The notes under the pieces were generated by a model that was not told where the DNA came from, made no database searches, and was given only the letters and a program-made list of their open reading frames with translations. A stretch of 6,594 bases of DNA from Actinobacteria bacterium ATB1 (lineage in GTDB: Bacteria > Actinomycetota > Acidimicrobiia > UBA2766), in assembly GCA_021404985.1 (NCBI GenBank), contig QWHP01000168.1:1-6594 (forward strand), in the 5' to 3' direction. A program made the translations under genes and the position numbers. Positions 1 through 5,845 of the stretch are shown one piece after another (the stretch's first letter is position 1; each line of letters begins with the position of its first letter).

Positions 1-117
1 GGGACACCGAACCGCCGACCGTGACTGTCAAACAGGGGAGGGTCCAAGAGTGCCGCTGACATCCCCGCGCAGGGGATTCCCGCAGAGGGCGTCGTTGTCC
101 AGACGCAGCCGCTCGGG

Positions 118-321
118 ATGCAGAACGCATCGGGTGTCGATCTCCATGCGTTCGTCTTCTCCGTGTTCGTGGAAGGCAAGGCCCCCTACCAGTTGAAGGT
201 CGGGAATCCCGTTCCCGACGCTGCGGTCCCGCTCCTCTTCCCCGGGTCGCGCGTCCCGGCCAAGATCGACCCCGACGACGACCAAGGTGTCGTTGCCGAC
301 TGGGAAGCCGCCCTGAGATAG
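118..321 (+). CDS. C-terminal part of a small conserved-looking protein of unknown function, 5' end unresolved
   Basis: I do not recognise a named family. The 67 residues from the only in-frame ATG read as a compact beta-rich domain with segments such as VEGKAPYQLKVGNPVP, LLFPGSRVPAKIDP and the ending VADWEAAL. This resembles the tail of small actinobacterial hypothetical proteins as I recall them. The frame is open back to base 25, after a TGA at 22-24, and the codons from about 58 (IPAQGIPAEGVVVQ) look equally coding, so the ATG at 118 probably lies inside the domain. No ATG, GTG or TTG occurs in frame between 25 and 117, and no ribosome binding site precedes 118. The true gene may start left of the window in frame 3 (open from 3 to its TGA at 57-59) and be joined by a one-base frameshift near the G-rich run at 35-42. 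It converges on the dehydrogenase gene that ends at 374. Function unknown. Confidence 0.5.
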   Translation: MQNASGVDLHAFVFSVFVEGKAPYQLKVGNPVPDAAVPLLFPGSRVPAKIDPDDDQGVVADWEAALR

Positions 322-344
322 GCGATGGCTACGCCCTCGGACCC

Positions 345-361
345 CCGAGCCTGCGGCTCGG
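345..361. terminator. GC-rich hairpin between convergent genes, possible bidirectional terminator
   Basis: CCGAGCC and GGCTCGG form a perfect 7-bp stem with a 3-base TGC loop. The hairpin lies in the 52-bp gap between the stop codon of the forward gene (321) and the stop codon of the reverse gene (374). That is where a terminator shared by two convergent genes is expected. There is no T-tract on either side, so it is not a canonical Rho-independent terminator. Terminators with weak or absent T-tracts are common in high-GC actinobacteria. The stem is clear; the function is inferred from position. Confidence 0.45.
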
Positions 362-373
362 ACAGCGGGCGCC

Positions 374-1360
374 TCACACCAACCCTTCTCCCTTGAGCCA
401 GGCCTCGGTGCGGCGCATTCCCTCTTCCAGACCGACTCTCGGCTCGTAGCCGAGGACCCGTCTCGCCTTCTCGATCGAGTAGGTCCCCGTCCTGAGGAAG
501 TAGTCGACCGCCTCCGCTGTCCCCTCGGTCGGCTTGCCCCTGGCTCGGTCGATCACCCCGACGACGGCGAAAAGGACACGGGCGAGTGCCGCAGGCGCCG
601 TCGACGTTCCCCCCGGCTTCTTCCCGAGCATCCTGTAGTAGTGCCCGAAGAACTCGCTGTTGGGGACGCCGATCCCGTCTGTGATGTTGAAGACCTGGCC
701 CGCCGCACCCGGATTCGAGGCGGCGAGGGCGACGCCGTCGACGAGGTTGTCGATGTACACCGGACTGAAGATCCCCCGGCCGCCGTCGGGCAGAAGGAAA
801 TATCCGGCCGAGATCGCCTCTACCGGGATGACGGTCCAGGGTCTGGAGGCGGGTCCGTAGGCGTCGCCGGGCCGAATGACGGTCACCGGGATCTCGCCGG
901 CGGCATGGGCCTGCAGGACCACCTGCTCGGAGGCGACCTTCGTGTCGACATACCTGTGGCCGTCGGGTCGCACCGGCCAGTCCTCGTCCACGCCGTCGGG
1001 GAAGTCCCGGTCGGAGTACGCACGCACGGACGAGAAGTGCACGAAGCGAGAGGCTCCGGCCCTCACCGCGGCGTCGAGCACCCGACGTGTCCCGAGGACG
1101 TTCACCTCCCAGGTCCTGTCCCTCGGAATCGTGTTGCTCACGACCGCTGCGGTGTGGACCACGACATCGCACCCGGCCACGTGGCCCTGCCACGGTCCGG
1201 GACGTGTGATGTCGCCGGAGACGACCCCGTCCTCTCCGTTCGCCTCGGCGTCCACCCCCTTGACCTCCGCCCCCATGGACCGGAAGCGCTTCGCGAGCGC
1301 GCCGCCGATGAATCCGAGCACCCCGCTGATGAACACGGTCCGAGGCACCTGTTCGGTCAT
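374..1360 (-). CDS. NAD(P)-dependent epimerase/dehydratase-type oxidoreductase (extended SDR)
   Basis: The 328-residue product has the full layout of an extended short-chain dehydrogenase/reductase. A Rossmann motif G13-VL-G16-FI-G19 follows the first strand, and D37 ends the second strand, which favours NAD. VVHTAA lies at 67-72. The catalytic set is S111, Y137 and K141 (YVDTK). RPGDAYGP (163-170) and YIDNLVDG (202-209) are typical of epimerase and 3-beta-hydroxysteroid-dehydrogenase-like subgroups, and the C-terminus ends in the usual LGYEPRVGLEEGM pattern. It should be a soluble cytoplasmic enzyme oxidising or epimerising a sugar-nucleotide, sterol or related alcohol; the substrate cannot be read from sequence. 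The ATG at 1360 was chosen because GGGGGAG lies 5-6 bases upstream and the Rossmann strand begins a few residues later. The frame stays open to 1777, but that extension is arginine-rich antisense-like sequence inside the neighbouring gene. It starts 35 bp after the DUF2804 stop on the same strand, so the two are probably co-transcribed. Confidence 0.93.
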   Translation of the reverse strand: MTEQVPRTVFISGVLGFIGGALAKRFRSMGAEVKGVDAEANGEDGVVSGDITRPGPWQGHVAGCDVVVHTAAVVSNTIPRDRTWEVNVLGTRRVLDAAVRAGASRFVHFSSVRAYSDRDFPDGVDEDWPVRPDGHRYVDTKVASEQVVLQAHAAGEIPVTVIRPGDAYGPASRPWTVIPVEAISAGYFLLPDGGRGIFSPVYIDNLVDGVALAASNPGAAGQVFNITDGIGVPNSEFFGHYYRMLGKKPGGTSTAPAALARVLFAVVGVIDRARGKPTEGTAEAVDYFLRTGTYSIEKARRVLGYEPRVGLEEGMRRTEAWLKGEGLV

Positions 1361-1395
1361 CGCTTCTCCCCCCGCGGGTCCTTCGATGCCGGCTC

Positions 1396-2400
1396 TCACC
1401 ATCTGCCGCGGAACTCCTCTGCCCAGCCGAGCAGTCCCTCGACCTCGACACGGAACCCGTCGTCCCCGGTCGCAAGGCCGGTCCAGCGTCCGAAGCACTG
1501 ATGTGCCTCGCTGAAGAGGACGCCGAGATCGATGCCGTCCGTGCGCTCGTAGAACGGGTCGAACTCGAGATCGACCTTGCGGCCCGTGGGATCGTGGACG
1601 CGCCACACCTTCATGAAATCGCCCTGGTCGTACTCCCACGTGAGATCGTCGCAGATCTTGTGGATGGTTCCGTCGACCACGACGCCGTTCTCGGTGCTCC
1701 CCGTGGCATCCGTCCACTTGCCGCCCAGTTGGAGCCCCACGATTCTCCCGTTCGATCTCCCGGACCCGGAACCCCAATTCCAGATGACCCTGTACGGCCA
1801 GACGCCGCGGCCGAAGTCGAGCGTCCCGTAGGAGGAGTTCTCCATGCCGAACTCGTAGCGCCTCTGGCCGATGCGGGCATAGCCGACGGCCGGGCGAGTG
1901 TTCTGCTTCGAGGTGAACTGGAACCTCGAGTCACTCCACGGCACCAGGACGTTCAGGGACTCGTGCCCCGGGGGCTTCCCGATGTCGATGTCCATGTCCA
2001 CGTCCCTGAAAGATGCGCAGAGCCGTGTCGCGGCGCTGGTCTCGGTCATAGCGAGGTCGAGTCCCAAGCCACTCCAGGAGATGTCGCCACCCCCGACGGT
2101 CTCGGGCTGGGAGAAACCGATCCCGAACGGGACAACGAGGTTCTTCGAAGCCGTCCGTCCGCTCGCATAGTCGAGGAACCACACGCCGATCAGCCCGAGA
2201 TAGTCGATGTCGGCGTACGTGACCGACACGAGGTGTGTGTCGGACGTCACGCACCAGTACTCCCAGCGTTTCTTCCGCGGCCAGTGCCCACGTAGATTGC
2301 AGCGATGCAGCGGGACCCGGGACCACCCGACGGCGTCGGGGTCGAGACGACCGTCGGCCAGGCACTCATCGACGGGTTCTGTGATCTCGCGTTCGACCAT
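1396..2400 (-). CDS. DUF2804 domain-containing protein
   Basis: The 334-residue product matches my knowledge of the DUF2804 family over its whole length. Near the N-terminus are GRLDPDAVGWSRVPLHRCNL (17-36) and a WPRKKRWEYW block (40-49). Toward the C-terminus are IWNWGSGSG (206-214), GLQLGGKWTDATG (222-234) and TENGVVVDG (236-244). The family has no assigned reaction. The many alternating polar/hydrophobic stretches and aromatic residues suggest an all-beta fold. A relation to calycin-like or AttH/CrtC-like lipid-associated proteins is possible, but I cannot show it here. There is no signal peptide or membrane segment, so it is probably cytosolic. Residues 131-141 (FRDVDMDIDIG) alternate Asp with aliphatic residues. 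The ATG at 2400 gives the expected N-terminus, though I see no good Shine-Dalgarno in front of it. It is first in a probable two-gene transcript with the SDR oxidoreductase and is divergent from the GH38 gene across 74 bp with no convincing promoter. Confidence 0.9.
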   Translation of the reverse strand: MVEREITEPVDECLADGRLDPDAVGWSRVPLHRCNLRGHWPRKKRWEYWCVTSDTHLVSVTYADIDYLGLIGVWFLDYASGRTASKNLVVPFGIGFSQPETVGGGDISWSGLGLDLAMTETSAATRLCASFRDVDMDIDIGKPPGHESLNVLVPWSDSRFQFTSKQNTRPAVGYARIGQRRYEFGMENSSYGTLDFGRGVWPYRVIWNWGSGSGRSNGRIVGLQLGGKWTDATGSTENGVVVDGTIHKICDDLTWEYDQGDFMKVWRVHDPTGRKVDLEFDPFYERTDGIDLGVLFSEAHQCFGRWTGLATGDDGFRVEVEGLLGWAEEFRGRW

Positions 2401-2474
2401 GGGCGCAGGCTATCCGGCCCTTCCCGCATCACACCCCTCGTTCCGTCCACGCTCCACCACCACAAGGCAACAGC

Positions 2475-5003
2475 ATGAACGGCACCGGCGACGGCCCGAC
2501 GAACACCGAGACCGAACATCACCTCCGCAGGAGGCTGGGCATACCCGACAGCGCGGAGAAGGTTCTCGTACTCGCGGAGTCCAGCCATTGGGATCCGAAC
2601 TGGCTTCTGCGCTCGGATCAGTACTTCCGCTGGATGGTCAGACGGAACCTCGACAGGGCCGTGGCCGAGCTTGTGCACGAGCCCCGTCGCGTCTACGGGG
2701 TGGAATGCACCTTCTTTCCGCAGATGTACTGGGACGCCGCAAGCGAGCCCCGACGAGAGATCTTCCGTGACCTCGTGAACGCAGGCCGTCTGCGCTTCAC
2801 GGCCAGCGGCGTCACGACGCCCGACACACTCATCCCCCGTGAGGAGACGATCCTGAGGGACTTCCTCCTCGGCCAGGAGTGGCTGCGTGAGCACGGAATG
2901 CACCAAGAACCGAAGCTCTCGTACTTCCCGGACAGCTTCGGGCACTCCCCGGGACTCCCGGCACTTCTCAACGCCGCCGGATTCGACATGGCGGCAGTGA
3001 CACGTGTCGACGGGATGCTGCTGCAAGGTGCCGAATGGGCCCCCCCTGGCCACTTCCCCCGGCCCGGCTCAACCGCCAGTCTGCTCCTCCAGGACGAGAA
3101 ATCTCTCGACTTCGTGTGGACGACGCCCTGCGGCGCCGAGCTGCTCACGCACTGGAACGCCTTCGGGTACGGACACGGCGACATGATCGCGGCTCATGGG
3201 CCCGTCAGGCTGCTGACCCTACCCACCTACATTCCGGACCGCCGCGAGGCCTTCGTACGGCACAGGATCGAACGCTACGTGCGGGAGCTCGCGCCGGTCT
3301 CGCGCACTCCCTACATGCTCCTCGCGATGGGGCTCGACTTCGTACCTCCGGTGCCGAGACTGTGGGAGCTCATCGACCGCTGGAACGAGACCGAGTTCGA
3401 CCGTCGCGGAATCTGGCTCACGAACGCCGGATACGACGACTACCTGTCGCTCGTGTCGCACCATCGCCACTCCCTCCCCGCCGTCGATCTCGATTCGAAT
3501 CCCTACTGGACCGGGTTCTACAGCGCCCGCCTCGACCTGAAACGTGCTTGCGTAGAGCTCGCCGAGACCCTCGTGCTCGCCGAGGCAGCAGCTGCAACAC
3601 GACCCGGTACCGGGTACCACAGCACTCGGAGAGTTCAGGCCGCGCTCGCCCCCGCCTGGCATGTCGCCGTGACATCTGATCACCACGACTGGATCACCGG
3701 GACATCCCCCGACCGCGTCGCGCGGGGTGAGCAACTTCCCTGGCTCGACCGCGCCCGTCGCGAGGTGACCCGAATTCTCGAAAGAGAGCTCGCCGACCTC
3801 GGCGACGGTTGCGCTGTCGAGAACGCTCAAGAGACGAACAAGCCCAGAATTCGCTGCACCGAATCGGGCAGCCGAATCGAAATCGAGACCGAGAGCCTGA
3901 GAGCCGTCGTGGACGCAGCCCGCGGCGGGTGCGTCGTCGAACTCGAGGATGCCGACTCAGGCGTGGCTTGGGCCGACGGGCCGGGCGCCGACGTCGTCGT
4001 CTTCGAGGACAGCGGTGGGCTCTGGCGCATGGGAATGGAGTTCGCCGGCGGTAGATTTCGTGAGATCGCGGCCGCATCCTCAACAAGAGCGCACCTCGAA
4101 GTGGACGACTGTGACGGGACACTCCTCGTCACCGCCACGTGCGAAGTCGCCGGCCGCCGCACTCTGCGCCGCTTCCGTTTCGACGGCAGCTCCGCACTCC
4201 GCGTGACAACCGACTTGGGCTGTGAGGACGGACATGCAGCCGTGCTGCGCTTTCCGACCTCGCTACGGCCCGAGCGAATCCGAATGCACCAACCTGGTGC
4301 GGTCGTGGACCGGCCGCTCAGCCGTCTCTACGAACCAACCTTCTGGGCGCTGCATTCCTTTGCCGCAACCCTTGACCGGGAAGGGAGAGGGATCGGGATC
4401 GCTTCCGACATGCCGACTGCGCTTCACGCGTCCGGGGACGGCCGAGTGGAGATCATCGTGGCACGCAATGCCACGAAGGAAACGGCCTGGGGATTCCTTC
4501 CGCTCTTGGCACACCCCGCACGTGGACATGTCAGGGACGACATCCGCTCCGACGTCGCGCTGTGGTTCCTTCACGATGCAGACGCCGCCCGGCCTCGAGA
4601 GCTCGCTCGGGAGTGGAACCGGCTCATCGAAGCGTCAGACGGCGACCGTCTACGCCAAGTGGCGCGATCCGTCGCCGGGAGTGCCTTCGAAGTCGACCGC
4701 CCATCGACGACTGTCACAGCGAAGCTCGCACATCGCGGTCACGGAGTGATCATCCGGCTCCGGGAGTTCGATGAAACCGAAGCCGTGGTCCGGCTCAGGT
4801 CACGGTCCGTGGCCTTCAAAGAGGCGAGGTTGTGCGATGTACGCGAACGCGACCTTGGCGTTCTCCCCGTCACCGATGGATCGGTGCAAGTGCCCCTAAG
4901 GTGCGGCTTCGCCACCGTCCGGCTGCTCCTCGACGAACCCGATGCCGAGTCAGAACCGTTCGCACATCCCGGAGATGGCCTCGAGAACGGTGTCGGCCAG
5001 TAG
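2475..5003 (+). CDS. Glycoside hydrolase family 38 (alpha-mannosidase-like) protein
   Basis: The 842 residues follow the GH38 layout: an N-terminal catalytic barrel (about 29-320), a three-helix middle domain (about 340-440) and C-terminal beta-sandwich domains (about 460-820). Family enzymes are zinc-dependent retaining alpha-mannosidases. Zinc-ligand positions are present: H38 and D40 in SSHWDPNW, D153 in YFPDSFGHSPGLP (also the nucleophile), and H404 in the SDHHDWITGT block (401-410). D288 in MGLDF fits the family general acid/base of the GDDF segment. YWTGFYSARLDLKRA (344-358) matches the class II middle-domain signature. The first motif departs from the usual H-x-D-P-G-W by having Asn in place of Gly. 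No signal peptide is seen, so it probably acts in the cytoplasm, perhaps on imported or recycled mannosyl oligosaccharides or glycolipids; the exact substrate is unknown. Length is close to that of bacterial GH38 enzymes such as MngB. The ATG at 2475 has only a weak purine stretch (AAGG) upstream. The 3' end overlaps the opposing SRPBCC gene by 54 bp. Confidence 0.9.
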   Translation: MNGTGDGPTNTETEHHLRRRLGIPDSAEKVLVLAESSHWDPNWLLRSDQYFRWMVRRNLDRAVAELVHEPRRVYGVECTFFPQMYWDAASEPRREIFRDLVNAGRLRFTASGVTTPDTLIPREETILRDFLLGQEWLREHGMHQEPKLSYFPDSFGHSPGLPALLNAAGFDMAAVTRVDGMLLQGAEWAPPGHFPRPGSTASLLLQDEKSLDFVWTTPCGAELLTHWNAFGYGHGDMIAAHGPVRLLTLPTYIPDRREAFVRHRIERYVRELAPVSRTPYMLLAMGLDFVPPVPRLWELIDRWNETEFDRRGIWLTNAGYDDYLSLVSHHRHSLPAVDLDSNPYWTGFYSARLDLKRACVELAETLVLAEAAAATRPGTGYHSTRRVQAALAPAWHVAVTSDHHDWITGTSPDRVARGEQLPWLDRARREVTRILERELADLGDGCAVENAQETNKPRIRCTESGSRIEIETESLRAVVDAARGGCVVELEDADSGVAWADGPGADVVVFEDSGGLWRMGMEFAGGRFREIAAASSTRAHLEVDDCDGTLLVTATCEVAGRRTLRRFRFDGSSALRVTTDLGCEDGHAAVLRFPTSLRPERIRMHQPGAVVDRPLSRLYEPTFWALHSFAATLDREGRGIGIASDMPTALHASGDGRVEIIVARNATKETAWGFLPLLAHPARGHVRDDIRSDVALWFLHDADAARPRELAREWNRLIEASDGDRLRQVARSVAGSAFEVDRPSTTVTAKLAHRGHGVIIRLREFDETEAVVRLRSRSVAFKEARLCDVRERDLGVLPVTDGSVQVPLRCGFATVRLLLDEPDAESEPFAHPGDGLENGVGQ

Positions 5004-5519
5004 CTCCGCCCGGGGCACGATGACAGTCTGGGTGGCGAGTTGCCCCTTGAGGCCCACCGGCTCCCACGTCGAGCGCACACGGATCACGCAGGAGCCACAC
5101 CCACTCGACGCAGGTTCAAGCCGGGTTCCGCCGTCCACCTGTCCGGCGGGGCCCGCTACGACGTCCTCCTCACCCGATGAGAGCGAGGCCGAGGGGCCCG
5201 CCTCTTCGATCTCGATCGCAGTCCTGACGTCCTTGGCGAGCAACGGAGCCTGCTTGCTCCCTAGGAACTCTCGCAACTGACGCAGTTCGAGTCGGCGACC
5301 GGGTTCCCAGGCAGTGACCTCCTGATCCACGATCGCGTTGCGCGACCCGATCTTGTACCGGACGCGCTGCACTCGCCCCACACCTTCGTCCGGTCCCTCG
5401 AGCTTCTCCACCTTGCGAGCCGACGGGTACCACTCGAGCATCGCGTTCACGGCGGAGATCGCCGTCCACACCTCTTGGGCACCGGCAGCGACGCGTCGCT
5501 GCCGGACGACTTCAGGCAC
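4950..5519 (-). CDS. SRPBCC (START/Bet v1-fold) family protein
   Basis: The 189-residue product begins with a pattern typical of polyketide-cyclase/SRPBCC proteins: a first beta strand, then AGAQEVWTAISAVNAMLEWYP (12-31, two short helices), VEKLEG, GVGRVQRVRYKIG strands and an EVTAWEPGRRLELR segment (67-80). It ends in a long helix (PRAELLADTVLEAISGM), as expected for the ligand-cavity helix. Such proteins bind hydrophobic molecules in a deep pocket; no catalytic residue can be assigned. A low-complexity Gly/Ser/Glu-rich insert lies at about 108-131, and a CGSC motif (C141, C144) is unusual for the fold. I chose the GTG at 5519 because GGGAGGG lies 3 to 4 bases upstream and the fold begins directly. 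The frame stays open to an ATG at 5654, but the extra 45 residues are Arg- and Pro-rich without a ribosome binding site. Its 3' end overlaps the convergent GH38 gene by 54 bp. Confidence 0.82.
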   Translation of the reverse strand: MPEVVRQRRVAAGAQEVWTAISAVNAMLEWYPSARKVEKLEGPDEGVGRVQRVRYKIGSRNAIVDQEVTAWEPGRRLELRQLREFLGSKQAPLLAKDVRTAIEIEEAGPSASLSSGEEDVVAGPAGQVDGGTRLEPASSGCGSCVIRVRSTWEPVGLKGQLATQTVIVPRAELLADTVLEAISGMCERF

Positions 5520-5538
5520 GTTCCCTCCCAGGGTTGGC

Positions 5539-5571
5539 GGATCACCTTCGTCCACCGGGGTGATCCCGGTG
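5539..5571. promoter_or_regulatory. Overlapping inverted repeats upstream of the SRPBCC gene (possible operator or alternative RNA hairpins)
   Basis: GGATCACC (5539-5546) and GGTGATCC (5559-5566) are a perfect 8-bp inverted repeat with a 12-base spacer. A second perfect inverted repeat, CACCGGG (5553-5559) and CCCGGTG (5565-5571) with a 5-base loop, shares bases 5559 and 5565-5566 with the first, so only one stem can form at a time. The element sits 20 to 52 bases upstream of the GTG start at 5519, just upstream of its ribosome binding site. It could be a repressor operator or a leader switch. High GC content makes chance hairpins common, so the role is inference. Confidence 0.4.
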
Positions 5572-5652
5572 CGGTCTCCCAGCGCACCTGCAAGACCATC
5601 GACCCGAGGTGCAGCCGACTTCAGAAGAAAACGCCGTCGGAGGTGTCGTCGC

Positions 5653-5662
5653 ACCGGCCGGT
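5653..5662. repeat. 10-bp perfect palindrome ACCGGCCGGT
   Basis: A perfect 10-bp palindrome lies in the non-coding gap between the divergently oriented SRPBCC and UGDH genes. It could be a small regulator-binding site, but GC-rich palindromes of this size arise by chance in such DNA. No second copy was noticed in the gap. Confidence 0.25.
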
Positions 5663-5689
5663 CGGGGAAGGCCGTAAAGTAGGGGCAGG

Positions 5690-5718
5690 ATGACCCTCCC
5701 GGTTGGAGAACCCATACT
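5690..5718 (+). promoter_or_regulatory. Weak candidate sigma-70-type promoter for the UGDH gene
   Basis: ATGACC (5690-5695) matches the TTGACA -35 consensus at four of six positions, and CATACT (5713-5718) matches TATAAT at four of six. The spacer is exactly 17 bases. This would place transcription start near 5725 and leave a leader of about 120 bases before the ATG at 5846. The AT-richer patch around 5706-5720 stands out from the surrounding DNA, which supports it modestly. No experimental support can be inferred. Confidence 0.3.
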
Positions 5719-5728
5719 TAGCCTCGTG

Positions 5729-5796
5729 ATCGACCTCGCAGAGTCGATGTCCCCACAGGGGAAGAGGATCCCCGGGCTTCGCCGCACGTGAGCGGC
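5729..5796 (+). promoter_or_regulatory. Structured putative 5' leader of the UGDH gene: three tandem hairpins
   Basis: Three consecutive inverted repeats fall between the candidate promoter and the start codon. The first spans 5729-5748 (ATCGA...TCGAT, extended inward by CTC/GAG with one bulged C and a GCA loop). The second is 5750-5762 (TCCCC, loop ACA, GGGGA). The third is 5781-5796 (GCCGC, loop ACGTGA, GCGGC). They do not overlap, so all could form in one transcript. I recognise no known riboswitch class. The rest of the gap between 5520 and 5845 shows no plausible gene. Confidence 0.3.
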
Positions 5797-5845
5797 CGAA
5801 TCATGAGGTGGAGGTTTGAACATCGGTATCGAACAGGTGGTCCGA

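Noticed and set aside
641..1501. 286-codon forward open frame antisense to the SDR gene
   Set aside because: It is a shadow of the GC-rich reverse gene; the product has no domain-like pattern, while the reverse strand shows a complete SDR with catalytic motifs.
1361..1777. Upstream extension of the SDR reading frame
   Set aside because: The added residues are Arg/Gly-rich out-of-frame sequence of the DUF2804 gene, and the ATG at 1360 has a good ribosome binding site.
1501..2295. 264-codon forward open frame antisense to the DUF2804 gene
   Set aside because: It has Arg/Pro/Val-rich composition without motifs and lies fully opposite a recognisable DUF2804 protein.
3035..3679. 214-codon forward open frame inside the GH38 gene
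   Set aside because: It is a same-strand alternative frame with Arg-rich low-complexity product inside a well-supported catalytic domain.
5520..5654. Upstream extension of the SRPBCC gene to the ATG at 5654
   Set aside because: There is no ribosome binding site, the composition is Arg/Pro-rich, and the GTG at 5519 directly follows GGGAGGG and starts at the fold boundary. The extension remains a minor possibility.
5816..5845. TTG start at 5816 for UGDH
   Set aside because: The GGAGG in front is only one base away, and UGDH proteins normally begin at the M-R-V-C-V-I-G type strand encoded from 5846.
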